A DNA stretch of 64,000 nucleotides, from NCBI RefSeq assembly GCF_027497175.1, contig NZ_CP114901.1:1984001-2048000 (forward strand), given 5' to 3'. How positions within the stretch are numbered: position 1 is the stretch's first letter; each line of letters starts with the position of its first letter. A model generated the notes under the pieces. That model was not told where the DNA came from. It worked only from the letters and a program-made list of their open reading frames with translations, and searched no databases. Positions 15,455-23,779 of the stretch are shown in pieces. The translations under genes and the position numbers were made by a program. This stretch comes from Verrucosispora sp. WMMD573 (GTDB taxonomy: Bacteria > Actinomycetota > Actinomycetes > Mycobacteriales > Micromonosporaceae).

Positions 15455-16804
15455 TCACCATGTGGTGTCCGTGCTCCTGTCCGGGTCGGGCCACCCCGAA
15501 GGGGTGGCGGGGGGCGTGTTTCGGGTGGGTGGGGTGCTCAGCGCGCGGAGCGCCTCGGCCCGGTCCGTCGCCGGCCGGGGAATCACGGGGGTGGACGCAC
15601 CGCCGGGGACGCCGGCGTCGCCGCCGCGTCCGGCGGTGGTGACGACCGCGGCCAGCGCGGTGGTCAGCGGTACCGCGGCGATCAGCCCGAGCGTGGCGAC
15701 CACGCTTCGAACGATCTCCGTGGTGAGGAACTCACTGGTCAGGATCTGCCCCAGCGCGCGGGAGTCCGCGGTCAGCAGGAGCAGGAGCGGCAGCGAGGCT
15801 CCGGCGTACGCCAGCACGATGGTGTTCACCACCGAGGCGATGTGTGCCCGCCCGACCCGGGTAGCCGAGCGGTACAACTCCCGGCGGGAGAGGTTCGGGT
15901 TGGCGTGGCGCAACTCGTTGACGGCGGCGGCCTGGGTGACCGTGACGTCGTCGAGTACGCCCAGCGAGCCGATGATGATGCCGGCGAGCAGCAGGCCGTG
16001 CAGGTCGACGTCGGCGCGGAACATGGACAGGGTGGTGGCGTCCTCGCTGCCGAAACCGGTCAGGTGGGTGGCCCCGGTCGCGGCCAGCCCGAGCAGCCCG
16101 GTGAGCACCAGGCTGGCGAGCGTGCCGAGCACGGCCACCGAGGTCTGGGCGGACACCCCGTGGGTCAGGTACAGCACCACGAACATGATCAACGATGCGC
16201 CGACGATGGCGACTGCGAGCGGTGGCTGGCCGGCGCTGATACCGGGCAGCACGAAGGTCAGCAGGATGGCGAAGCTGGCGGCCAGACCGCCCAGGGCGGC
16301 CAGACCGCGTAGTCGCCCGAAGGCGACGATGGCGGCGGCGAAGAGTACGGCCAGCCACACCAGCGGCTTACCGCGTTGGTGCTCGGCGATGTTGTAGGCG
16401 CTGACCGAGGGGTCCTCCGGATCGATGAGCGAGACCAGGATGATGTCGTCGTCGACCTCGACGCGGGGAGCACCCGGCCCTGCCGGGATGGGTGTCTGCA
16501 CCTCCTGCCCGGCGTCCGGTCCGGTCTGTACCCGGACGCTGACCGTGCCGCAGGGACCGTCCGCGGCCGTCGGGGTGCCCTCGGGTACCACCGGGTTGGG
16601 CGGGCAGGGCTCGCTGACCACCCGGGTGACCGTGCCGTGGTAGCGGGGGGTGTCATCGGCGGCCTCGGGGCGCGGTGCGTCCCGGGGCCAGAGCACGATG
16701 GCGGCGACCAGGGTGGCGAGAAAGAGGGGGACCACCGTCACGACAAGGATCCGCCGCACCCCCGGCGGGGTGGGCGGAGCGGAACGGGTGTGGTCGGCGC
16801 CCAT
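15455..16804 (-). CDS. YibE/F family membrane protein
   Basis: A 449-residue polytopic membrane protein of the YibE/F family, function unknown. One anchor near residues 18-38 is followed by a roughly 100-residue external domain with two cysteines (EPCPPNP and DGPCGTV), then at least seven membrane segments from about residue 148. The signature SLGVLDDVTVTQAAAV followed by an Arg-rich loop and AHIASVVNTIVLAYAGASLP is diagnostic. ATG 16804 has GGGAG seven bases upstream. The last 60 residues are a polar Pro-rich tail. The gap 16805-17035 upstream holds no gene. Confidence 0.88.
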   Translation of the reverse strand: MGADHTRSAPPTPPGVRRILVVTVVPLFLATLVAAIVLWPRDAPRPEAADDTPRYHGTVTRVVSEPCPPNPVVPEGTPTAADGPCGTVSVRVQTGPDAGQEVQTPIPAGPGAPRVEVDDDIILVSLIDPEDPSVSAYNIAEHQRGKPLVWLAVLFAAAIVAFGRLRGLAALGGLAASFAILLTFVLPGISAGQPPLAVAIVGASLIMFVVLYLTHGVSAQTSVAVLGTLASLVLTGLLGLAATGATHLTGFGSEDATTLSMFRADVDLHGLLLAGIIIGSLGVLDDVTVTQAAAVNELRHANPNLSRRELYRSATRVGRAHIASVVNTIVLAYAGASLPLLLLLTADSRALGQILTSEFLTTEIVRSVVATLGLIAAVPLTTALAAVVTTAGRGGDAGVPGGASTPVIPRPATDRAEALRALSTPPTRNTPPATPSGWPDPDRSTDTTW

Positions 16805-17035
16805 TCAGTGTCTCCCAACGATTTCAGGGCTGAGTACGTGTCGATGGGCGAGACGGTTCAGTGCTGCCGGACGGCGATCTGGAAGGGCAGCCCGAATGGC
16901 CTGAACGTGGCGAGGCAGCTGCGTACCGTGAGCTGTGGACCGGCCCGTGACGGCCGTGCGGGCGTACGCCTGACAGCGACCTCGGGCCGCGAGGCACGGA
17001 TTTCGGCTGGCCATCGTGTGCGAATGGTAACCAGC

Positions 17036-17078
17036 CCGACCTGCCGACGTCTGTCGTGAGGGTACGTCGGCGGGTCGG
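17036..17078 (-). terminator. Hairpin terminator of csoR
   Basis: A 15-base-pair stem (17036-17050 with 17064-17078, one G-T-type mismatch) around a 13-base loop begins two bases after the csoR stop codon on the minus strand. Confidence 0.7.
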
Positions 17079-17079
17079 C

Positions 17080-17376
17080 TCAGCCGCGCTTCATCAGTCG
17101 GCCCACGGCGGCCATCATCTCGGTCGCCATCTCGTCGGCCCGACCCTCGGCGGCACCTTCGTGCATGCAGTGCCGGGCGTGCCCGTCGAGCAGACCGAGG
17201 GCGACCTTGTCCAGGGCGGCCTGAATGGCCGAGATCTGCGTGAGCACGTCGATGCAGTAACGGTCGTCGTCGACCATCTTCTCGATGCCGCGCACCTGGC
17301 CCTCAACGCGGCGCAGCCGGGCGAGGAGTTGGTCCTTGCTGGCGGTGTAGCCACGGATCGGTGCGGGTGTGCTCAT
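17080..17376 (-). CDS. csoR: Copper-sensing transcriptional repressor CsoR
   Basis: A 98-residue all-helical metal-sensitive repressor. The Cu(I) ligands are Cys41, His66 and Cys70, with the 25- and 4-residue spacings of Mycobacterium tuberculosis CsoR (Cys36-His61-Cys65). The block RLRRVEGQVRGIEKMV (about residues 20-35) is the DNA-contacting helix of the family. ATG 17376 is chosen by family length. It is divergent from copZ and copA, and two operator-like palindromes lie in between, so Cu(I) binding should release both csoR and the efflux operon. Copper rather than nickel or formaldehyde sensing is supported by the ligand set and by the neighbours. Confidence 0.93.
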   Translation of the reverse strand: MSTPAPIRGYTASKDQLLARLRRVEGQVRGIEKMVDDDRYCIDVLTQISAIQAALDKVALGLLDGHARHCMHEGAAEGRADEMATEMMAAVGRLMKRG

Positions 17377-17391
17377 GCGGGCAAGGATAAC

Positions 17392-17408
17392 GTACCCCCT
17401 GGGGGTAT
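17392..17408. promoter_or_regulatory. CsoR-type operator, site 1
   Basis: The palindrome TACCCC-CTG-GGGGTA begins 16 bases upstream of the csoR start. It matches the G/C-tract plus TA pattern of CsoR operators and the site at 44751-44767, which heads the second copper cluster. Confidence 0.8.
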
Positions 17409-17427
17409 GGTACGGTCGATGCGACGG

Positions 17428-17444
17428 ATACCCCCGGCGGGTAT
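17428..17444. promoter_or_regulatory. CsoR-type operator, site 2
   Basis: ATACCCC-CGG-CGGGTAT, the same palindrome with one mismatched position, lies 47 bases upstream of copZ and 20 bases from site 1. Two sites in a divergent region fit independent or cooperative control of csoR and the copZ operon. Confidence 0.65.
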
Positions 17445-17491
17445 CAGGGTGGGTGTTCGGCCCACCAGCTCGAAGAGGTGAGGAGAGCTCC

Positions 17492-17701
17492 ATGGTCAGC
17501 ACGACGTACCAGGTGCAGGGCATGACCTGCGGACACTGCGTCAACGCGGTCAGCACCGAGATCGGTGCGCTCGAGGGCGTCAAGGACGTGCAGGTTGATC
17601 TGGCCGCCGGTCGGGTCACCGTCACCAGCGACCAGCCGCTGTCCGACGACGCGGTGCGTGCCGCCGTGGACGAGGCCGGATACGAGCTGGCCGGCGCCTG
17701 A
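17492..17701 (+). CDS. copZ: Copper chaperone CopZ (HMA domain)
   Basis: A 69-residue heavy-metal-associated domain protein that carries Cu(I) in the cytoplasm and hands it to the CopA ATPase and CsoR. The binding motif is MTCGHC with Cys13 and Cys16, in the ferredoxin-like HMA fold (QVQGMTCGHC...VKDVQVDLAAGRVTV...AVDEAGY). ATG 17492 follows GAGGTGAGGAG. It is the first gene of a plus-strand operon with a secreted protein 37 bases downstream and copA after that. Confidence 0.93.
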   Translation: MVSTTYQVQGMTCGHCVNAVSTEIGALEGVKDVQVDLAAGRVTVTSDQPLSDDAVRAAVDEAGYELAGA

Positions 17702-17738
17702 GCCGGTCGGCCGGTGGGCGGAAACCGAGAGGTCAACC

Positions 17739-18710
17739 ATGCACACGGCGACGAAGCTGAGCGGCTTCGTGCTCGGCCTGGCGGCGGTGTTCGGCGCGGC
17801 GTACGGGGTGGGGCAGCTGACCGACCCGGTCAACGTGGTCGACACCGGCCACGACAGCGGGGGCGCGGACCACGGCGGTGACGCCGGCCACAAGGGCGAC
17901 GACAGCCCGGAGGGAGCGGCCGGGCACCTGCCCGGCGGCCTGCTCGTCTCCGACCGTGGCTACACCCTGGTGCCGGTCGACGCGCCGCCGGGTGAGTTCG
18001 CGTTCCGGATCACCGGCCCCGACGGCCGTCCGGTGACCGGGTACGACGTCACCCACGACGAACGGATGCACCTCATCGTGGCCCGCCGCGACCTCTCCGG
18101 CTTCCGGCACGTCCATCCGGAACTGGCCGGGGACGGCACCTGGCGGATCGCCTCGCCGCTGGGCTCTGCGGGGGTGTGGCGGGCCTTCGCCGACTTCACC
18201 CCGACCGGCGGTGACCCCCTGACGCTCGGGGTCGACGTGACCGTCCCCGGAGCGCTGAGCGAGCGACCGCTACCCGCCCCGACGAGCAGCGCCACGGTCG
18301 ACGGTTACACAGTCGTCCTCTCCGGCAGCCCGCAGCCCGGGCGCACCACGACGCTGACGCTGACCGTCAGCCGAGACGGCGCACCGATCACCGATCTGGA
18401 GCCCTACCTCGGCGCGTACGGTCACCTGGTGGCGCTGCGCCGTGGTGACCTGGCATACCTGCACGTGCACCCGGAGGGCAGCCCGGGAGACGGGCGGACC
18501 GCCCCCGGTCCACGGGTGAGCTTCGCCACCGAGTTCCCCTCGACCGGCGCCTACCGGCTCTACCTCGACTTCCGCCACCGGGGTGTGGTGCGCACCGCCG
18601 AGTTCACGGTGCAGGTCGGTGATCCGGGCGGCACCACCGGGCCGGCCGACCGGCCCGCCACCCCAGCCCCCGAGGACGGGCACGGGACTCCCGGGCACGA
18701 GCACGACTGA
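17739..18710 (+). CDS. Membrane-anchored His-rich protein in the copper operon
   Basis: A 323-residue protein with one N-terminal hydrophobic segment (about residues 7-27, LSGFVLGLAAVFGAAYGVG), then an exported domain. A His/Asp/Gly-rich stretch (GHDSGGADHGGDAGHKGDD) follows the anchor and another (GHGTPGHEHD) ends the protein; both could bind copper. Two beta-rich repeats each contain an H-x-H element (FRHVHPEL and LHVHPEG) in similar positions, suggesting a duplicated domain. Homologues sit between copZ and copA in many actinobacteria, as I recall, without an assigned function. ATG 17739 has GAGAGG upstream. A periplasmic-side copper-binding role is inferred from position and His content. 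Confidence 0.75.
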   Translation: MHTATKLSGFVLGLAAVFGAAYGVGQLTDPVNVVDTGHDSGGADHGGDAGHKGDDSPEGAAGHLPGGLLVSDRGYTLVPVDAPPGEFAFRITGPDGRPVTGYDVTHDERMHLIVARRDLSGFRHVHPELAGDGTWRIASPLGSAGVWRAFADFTPTGGDPLTLGVDVTVPGALSERPLPAPTSSATVDGYTVVLSGSPQPGRTTTLTLTVSRDGAPITDLEPYLGAYGHLVALRRGDLAYLHVHPEGSPGDGRTAPGPRVSFATEFPSTGAYRLYLDFRHRGVVRTAEFTVQVGDPGGTTGPADRPATPAPEDGHGTPGHEHD

Positions 18711-18721
18711 CGGGACCAACC

Positions 18722-20971
18722 ATGAGTACGAGCCGACCCCTGACCGCCGCACCGCACCTGATCGAGCTGGCCATCGGCGGGATGACCTGCGCGTCCTGCG
18801 CCGCCCGGATCGAGAAGAAGCTCAACCGGATGGACGGCGTGCAGGCCGCCGTCAACTACGCCACCGAGAAGGCGACCGTCTCCTACGCCGACCCGGTCAC
18901 CCCGGACGACCTCGTCGCCACGGTCGAGAAGACCGGTTACCGGGCCACCCTGCCACCGCCGCCCACCCCGGACGCACCAGCGGCCGCCGAACCGGCGGAT
19001 CCGCTTTCCGCCCTGCGTACCCGGCTGTGGGTCGCGGTGGCGCTGAGTGTGCCGGTGATCGCGCTGGCGATGGTGCCGGCCTGGCAGTTCACCTACTGGC
19101 AGTGGCTGTCGCTGACCCTGGCCGCCCCGGTGGTGGTCTACGGCGGGCTGCCCTTCCACCGGGCCGCGCTGGTCAACCTGCGGCACGGCGCCGCGACCAT
19201 GGACACCCTGGTGTCGCTGGGCACGCTGGCCGCCCTCGGCTGGTCGGTGTGGGCGTTGTTCCTCGGCACCGCCGGCACCCCGGGGATGACCCACCCGTTC
19301 AGCTTGGACATCGGCCGTACCGACGGCGCCGGCAACATCTATCTGGAGGCGGCCGCCGGGGTGACCACCTTCATCCTCGCCGGCCGCTACTTCGAGGCGC
19401 GGGCGAAGCGAACCGCCGGGGCGGCCCTGCGGGCCCTGCTGGAACTGGGCGCCCGGGACGTGTCCGTGCTGCGTGACGGGGTGGAGATCCGGATCCCGGT
19501 CGACCAGCTCGCGGTGGGCGACCGCTTCGTGGTGCGGCCCGGCGAGAAGATCGCCACCGACGGAACGGTGGAGGAAGGGTCCTCGGCGGTCGACGCCAGC
19601 CTGGTCACCGGTGAGTCGGTACCGGTGGAGGTGGCAACGGGCGACGCGGTGATCGGCGGCTGCGTCAACGCCGGCGGCCGGCTGGTGGTCATCGCGACGC
19701 GGGTCGGTGCCGACACCCAACTCGCCCAGATGGCCCGGCTGGTCGAGCAGGCGCAGAGTGGCAAGGCCGCCGCCCAGCGGCTCGCCGACCGCATCTCCGG
19801 GGTGTTCGTGCCGATCGTGATCGCCCTGGCCGCCGGCACGCTGGGCTGGTGGTTGGGCAACGGCGCCGGACCGGCTGCCGCCTTCACCGCCGCCGTGGCG
19901 GTGCTGATCATCGCCTGCCCGTGCGCCCTCGGCCTGGCCACTCCGACCGCGCTGCTGGTCGGCACCGGGCGGGGCGCTCAGCTCGGCGTCCTGATCAAGG
20001 GGCCGGAGGCGTTGGAGTCCACCCGGCGGGTGGACACCGTGGTGCTCGACAAGACCGGCACCGTGACCACCGGCCGGATGAGCCTGCTTACGGTGACCCC
20101 CGCCTCAGGTGAGCGACGCGACGAGGTGTTGCGGCTGGCCGCCGCCCTGGAGAGCGGCTCGGAGCATCCGGTCGCCCGGGCGGTGGTGGCCGGTGCCGCC
20201 GAGGTCGGCGCGCTGCCGCCGGTCACCGACTTCGCCAACGTGGCCGGGTTGGGTGTCACCGGCACCGTGGCCGGCCGCCAGGTGCTGCTCGGCCGGGCGC
20301 GGCTGTTGGAAGAGCGGGGTCTGGTCGTACCGGATGATCTCGTCCGGGCAGCGACCGACGCGGAGGCTGCGGGGCGCACGGCCGTGCTGGTCGGCTGGGA
20401 CGGCCAGGCCCGTGGCCTGCTCGCCGTGGCCGACCAGGTGAAGCCGACCAGCCGGGAGGCGGTACGGCGGCTGCGCGTGCTCGGCCTCAAGCCGGTGCTA
20501 CTCACCGGTGACAACGCCACGGTCGCCCGGGCGGTGGCCGGCGAGGTGGGCATCGACGAGGTGATCGCGGAGGTGCTACCGACGGAGAAGGTCGAGGTGG
20601 TCGCCCGGTTGCAGGGGAAGGGTCGGGTGGTGGCGATGGTGGGCGACGGCGTCAACGACGCCGCCGCGCTGGCCCAGGCGGACCTCGGCCTGGCGATGGG
20701 CACCGGCACCGACGTGGCGATCGAGGCGTCCGACCTCACTCTCGTCCGGGACGACCTGCTGGCCGCCGTGGACGCCATCAGGCTGGCCCGCGCCACCCTC
20801 GGTACGATCAGGGGCAACCTGTTCTGGGCGTTCGCCTACAACGTCGCCGCCCTGCCGCTGGCAGCGGTCGGGCTGCTCAACCCGATGATCGCGGGGGCGG
20901 CGATGGCGTTCTCGTCGGTGTTCGTGGTGGCCAACAGCCTCCGGCTGCGCCGGTTCCGCCCTGTTTCTTGA
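18722..20971 (+). CDS. copA: Copper-exporting P1B-type ATPase CopA
   Basis: A 749-residue Cu(I) exporter in the membrane. One N-terminal HMA domain carries MTCASC (Cys23, Cys26). The ion-site motif is CPC at residues 399-401, the phosphorylated residue is Asp443 in DKTGT, the nucleotide-domain HP is in GSEHPVARAV, the actuator motif is TGES and the hinge is GDGVNDA. Eight membrane segments fit the P1B-1 pattern. ATG 18722 begins 11 bases after the preceding stop. It closes the copper operon; no hairpin follows directly. Confidence 0.96.
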   Translation: MSTSRPLTAAPHLIELAIGGMTCASCAARIEKKLNRMDGVQAAVNYATEKATVSYADPVTPDDLVATVEKTGYRATLPPPPTPDAPAAAEPADPLSALRTRLWVAVALSVPVIALAMVPAWQFTYWQWLSLTLAAPVVVYGGLPFHRAALVNLRHGAATMDTLVSLGTLAALGWSVWALFLGTAGTPGMTHPFSLDIGRTDGAGNIYLEAAAGVTTFILAGRYFEARAKRTAGAALRALLELGARDVSVLRDGVEIRIPVDQLAVGDRFVVRPGEKIATDGTVEEGSSAVDASLVTGESVPVEVATGDAVIGGCVNAGGRLVVIATRVGADTQLAQMARLVEQAQSGKAAAQRLADRISGVFVPIVIALAAGTLGWWLGNGAGPAAAFTAAVAVLIIACPCALGLATPTALLVGTGRGAQLGVLIKGPEALESTRRVDTVVLDKTGTVTTGRMSLLTVTPASGERRDEVLRLAAALESGSEHPVARAVVAGAAEVGALPPVTDFANVAGLGVTGTVAGRQVLLGRARLLEERGLVVPDDLVRAATDAEAAGRTAVLVGWDGQARGLLAVADQVKPTSREAVRRLRVLGLKPVLLTGDNATVARAVAGEVGIDEVIAEVLPTEKVEVVARLQGKGRVVAMVGDGVNDAAALAQADLGLAMGTGTDVAIEASDLTLVRDDLLAAVDAIRLARATLGTIRGNLFWAFAYNVAALPLAAVGLLNPMIAGAAMAFSSVFVVANSLRLRRFRPVS

Positions 20972-21044
20972 ATTTCTCTGGTTGGCCGACGCCGGGCTGG
21001 GTACCTGACTGAATGTAGCGACAGGGATCCCCCGGGAGGGTGAC

Positions 21045-21218
21045 ATGGGCGTCGAGGACAAGTTCAACAACACCGCCGAGAACACCGGCGGCAAGATCAA
21101 GGAAGGCGTGGGTCGCGCCACCGACGACGAGCGCCTGGAGGCCGAAGGTCGCGGCGACCAGATGAGCGCCAACCTCAAGCAGGCCGGCGAGAAGATCAAG
21201 GACGCGTTCCGCAAGTAG
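21045..21218 (+). CDS. CsbD-family stress protein
   Basis: A 57-residue hydrophilic protein starting MGVEDKFNNTAENTGGKIKE, then GVGRATDDERLEAEG and ending with KQAGEKIKDAFRK. This is the CsbD-like family of general-stress proteins of unknown mechanism (sigma-B dependent in Bacillus). The ATG follows GGGAGGG at five bases. A strong terminator follows. It lies next to MEDS/STAS/ATPase regulators of the type linked to stress sigma control. Confidence 0.92.
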   Translation: MGVEDKFNNTAENTGGKIKEGVGRATDDERLEAEGRGDQMSANLKQAGEKIKDAFRK

Positions 21219-21231
21219 TCCAGGTACGCGA

Positions 21232-21269
21232 CGAACCGCCGGGCCGGCGTACACCGGCCCGGCGGTTCG
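21232..21269. terminator. Bidirectional hairpin terminator
   Basis: A perfect 16-base-pair stem (21232-21247 with 21254-21269) with loop CGTACA lies between the csbD-like gene and the convergent MEDS gene. Confidence 0.88.
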
Positions 21270-21276
21270 TGTGTGC

Positions 21277-22236
21277 TCAGGCGCCCAGCGGCCGGCCGGC
21301 GGTGAGTCGCAGGATGAACCCCTGGTCGTCGCTGTGGTAGGTGACGTGGTTGCACGACTGGTGGGTGATCCACAGGCCCAGCCCGCCCGGCACCCCGTTG
21401 GCCGACGGCAACAGCCCGGCGTACGGATCCTGAGGGCCGGAACCGACGTCACTGACGGTGGCGACGATGCGGTCCGCGCCCGCCCACAGCTGAAAGCGGA
21501 CTGGGGGACGGCCGTGCCGCAGACCGTTGGTGACGGTCTCGCTGACGGCGACGACGAAGTCGTCGAACTCGTCATCCCGTAGCCCGCCCTGGCCCACCTG
21601 GTGCACCGCCGCGCGGGCCTGCGCCGCAGTCGGGCCGAGCAGGTCAACCAGGGGCGGGGTCGTCTGCATCGGGTCGGGTGGCATCGGGCGAGTCTGGCGC
21701 AGGAAGGTCTCCGGCGCGACGTAGTCGACACTCGGCAGGTGCCGCCCGTCGGCTGCGGCGAAGCACGGGTGCGTGGCGGCGACGTCCGCCAGCACCCCGG
21801 AAGCGGTGGTCCGGGTGTCGTAGGCGCACATGCTCCACAACGGCCAGTCGTCGTACGCGTGGTTGATCGCAGACTCGTACCGGGCCCACCAGTCCCAGGT
21901 GGGGCCGAGACCGACCGGCGGCACCTCGCCGATGATCCGGATCTGGGTGGCGCCGTCGGCGACCAGATCGGCGAGGAGCTGACGGTACATCCGGATGGCG
22001 GCGGTGGGCCGGGCGTAGACGTCGCCGCCGGCCAGGAACTCGACCTTCGTGTCGGCCGGCAGCGCGGCGCGGACCAGGTTGCCGGTGCGCTCGCCGAGCG
22101 CGACGAAGGTGGGCTCGTTCGCCCCCACCCCACCGACGAGGAATGGCACCACGACGGCGAGCAGCTCCTCGTCGGAGCCGTAACAGAGAGCCTCGTGGAA
22201 GTAGCCGGTGCGTCCGGCGGCCGCACCGGTCCTCAC
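21277..22236 (-). CDS. MEDS-domain sensor with RsbW-type ATPase domain
   Basis: A 319-residue cytoplasmic regulator. Residues 10-160 form a MEDS domain (GYFHEALCYGSDEELL, later WWARYESAINHAYDDWPLW and MCAYD), proposed to bind methanogenesis-type or hydrocarbon-derived ligands. Residues 195-315 are a serine-kinase-like HATPase domain with the N box VSETVTNGLRHG, G1 VSDVGSGPQDP and G2 GGLGLWI. Such ATPases act as anti-sigma factors or switch kinases. GTG 22236 overlaps the stop of the MEDS-STAS gene by four bases and has GGAGG eight bases upstream, so the pair is translated together. Confidence 0.85.
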   Translation of the reverse strand: MRTGAAAGRTGYFHEALCYGSDEELLAVVVPFLVGGVGANEPTFVALGERTGNLVRAALPADTKVEFLAGGDVYARPTAAIRMYRQLLADLVADGATQIRIIGEVPPVGLGPTWDWWARYESAINHAYDDWPLWSMCAYDTRTTASGVLADVAATHPCFAAADGRHLPSVDYVAPETFLRQTRPMPPDPMQTTPPLVDLLGPTAAQARAAVHQVGQGGLRDDEFDDFVVAVSETVTNGLRHGRPPVRFQLWAGADRIVATVSDVGSGPQDPYAGLLPSANGVPGGLGLWITHQSCNHVTYHSDDQGFILRLTAGRPLGA

Positions 22237-23078
22237 CGAGTCACCTCCACCCGCAGGTCGGGCAGGTCCAACAGGGCGGCGAGCCGGGCCACCCCGGAGC
22301 GGGCGGCCCGCAGCACCACCGTCACCTGCCGGTCCCGGGCGTACTCGTTCAGGTGGATGAGCGCCCGGTGGTCGAGGAACCGGAGCCCGTCGGCGTCCAG
22401 CACCAACTCGTCATCGACGGCTTGCAGATCCGCGCGGTCCAGGGCGGTGCGGAACAGGTCGTGATTGGACGTGTCCAACTCGCCGGCGAGGGCGGCCTGC
22501 CCCTGGCGCAGCGGTACGGCGTACAGCCGGAACAGCAACTGGCCGAGGTTGTGTTCCGGGTGCACACAGGCCAGCTCGGCGACCGCCGGCTCGCCCAGCT
22601 GCGAGCGGTCGTAGGCGCACATCGCCCGGAACGGCTCGGTGCGCATCATCTCGTTCACGCGCTGCTCGTAACGGGCGAACGCGTCGCGTTGCGCGGCGGT
22701 ACGGACCAGCTCGGTGGCGTCGGCGGCCACCCGCAGGCCGGTGTATCCGGCGGCGACCGCCTCCCGGGTGGCCCGGTGGTAGACCGCCACCTGACTAGCC
22801 GGATCGACCACCGCTGTGCTGCCGTACGCGCCGTCGAGGGAACGGACCTGGGCGGCACCCGTCAGCAGCCCGTCGGCGAAATCCCGGACACCGAGCAGGT
22901 GGTCCCGGACCGGCTCGGCGGGACCGGAGACGACGAACCAGACCCGCTCGCCGACCGCCAAGCCGGCGCGGAGGAACTCCACGGCATGGGTCATGAACCC
23001 GGCCGGGTCGTCGTACGCCCAGCACAGGTGCCCGTACCGCGGTGGCTGGTCGATCAGCACGGCACTCCGCTCGCTCAC
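22233..23078 (-). CDS. MEDS-domain sensor with STAS domain
   Basis: A 281-residue partner of the preceding gene. The MEDS domain (about residues 12-170) begins GHLCWAYDDPAGFM and includes FARYEQRVNEMM and MCAYDRSQ. The C-terminal 80 residues form a STAS-type (anti-anti-sigma) domain with DDELVLDADGLRFLDHRALI; the usual phospho-acceptor Ser is replaced by Asp or Gly in this stretch, so phosphorylation control is doubtful. GTG 23078 has GGGG about eight bases upstream; the frame runs on to 23180 without a better start. An ATPase and a STAS protein in one operon suggests a partner-switching module with ligand input on both proteins. Confidence 0.82.
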   Translation of the reverse strand: MSERSAVLIDQPPRYGHLCWAYDDPAGFMTHAVEFLRAGLAVGERVWFVVSGPAEPVRDHLLGVRDFADGLLTGAAQVRSLDGAYGSTAVVDPASQVAVYHRATREAVAAGYTGLRVAADATELVRTAAQRDAFARYEQRVNEMMRTEPFRAMCAYDRSQLGEPAVAELACVHPEHNLGQLLFRLYAVPLRQGQAALAGELDTSNHDLFRTALDRADLQAVDDELVLDADGLRFLDHRALIHLNEYARDRQVTVVLRAARSGVARLAALLDLPDLRVEVTR

Positions 23079-23158
23079 GTGAGGTGCCCCATCAGTGCAG
23101 TCTACGGCGTCGTCCGGAGCGGGCCGGCCACGCCGGTCGCACCGGTTGCCGGCCCGCG

Positions 23159-23185
23159 GGAACCAATCGGCGATTTCCACCGACC
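23159..23185 (+). promoter_or_regulatory. Possible ECF-type promoter of the sigma gene
   Basis: GGAACC (23159-23164) and CGACC (23181-23185) are separated by 16 bases and end ten bases before the sigma-factor ATG. This resembles an ECF -35/-10 pair and would allow autoregulation with an almost leaderless message. The match is short. Confidence 0.25.
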
Positions 23186-23194
23186 AATACGGCG

Positions 23195-23770
23195 ATGACA
23201 GCCGTGACCGACGACATCAGTGGGTACGCGCTCGCCGCGGGCCGGGGCGACCATGCCGCCGCGGCGGCATTCGTGCGGGCCACCCAGCACGACGTACGGC
23301 GGTTCCTGACCCACCTGCCCGGGGTGCGGGAGGTGGACGACCTGGTCCAGGAGACGTACCTGCGAGCCTGGCGGGCACTGCCGTCGTTCGCCGGCCGCTC
23401 CACGGCACGGACCTGGCTGCTCGCCATCGCCCGTCGGGTCGCCGTGGACCAGGTACGCGCCGCCACCTGCCGGCCACGGACCGCGAACCTCAGCGACTGG
23501 CAGACCGCCGCGGAGAGCACACCGGCCGGCGTGCGTGCCGGGGTGGACGAGCAGGTGGTGCTCCGTGGATTGCTCGACGGTCTCGCACCCGAGCGGCGGG
23601 AGGCGTTCGTGGCGACCCAGCTGCTCGGCCTGCCGTACGTCGAGGCCGCGCAGGTGTGTGACGTGCCGGTCGGCACCATCCGGTCCCGGGTGGCCCGGGC
23701 CCGCGAGGACCTGATTGCGGCGATGCGGTCGGCCGACCATCCGGCGGACCGCCCCGGCGCTGTCGGCTGA
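23195..23770 (+). CDS. ECF-family RNA polymerase sigma factor
   Basis: A 191-residue sigma-70 factor with only regions 2 and 4. Region 2 includes FVRATQHDVRRFLTHL and DDLVQETYLRAWRAL (region 2.2) with STARTWLLAIARRVAVDQVR. Region 4 has EAFVATQLLGLPYVEAAQ followed by the recognition helix VPVGTIRSRVARAREDL. Length and architecture resemble the SigC/SigK-type ECF groups. ATG 23195 is chosen; the frame is open upstream to 23042 without a start of equal quality. Instead of being followed by a co-directional anti-sigma gene it converges, nine bases apart, with a zinc-finger membrane protein that is likely its regulator. Confidence 0.92.
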   Translation: MTAVTDDISGYALAAGRGDHAAAAAFVRATQHDVRRFLTHLPGVREVDDLVQETYLRAWRALPSFAGRSTARTWLLAIARRVAVDQVRAATCRPRTANLSDWQTAAESTPAGVRAGVDEQVVLRGLLDGLAPERREAFVATQLLGLPYVEAAQVCDVPVGTIRSRVARAREDLIAAMRSADHPADRPGAVG

Positions 23771-23779
23771 GGCGTCCCG

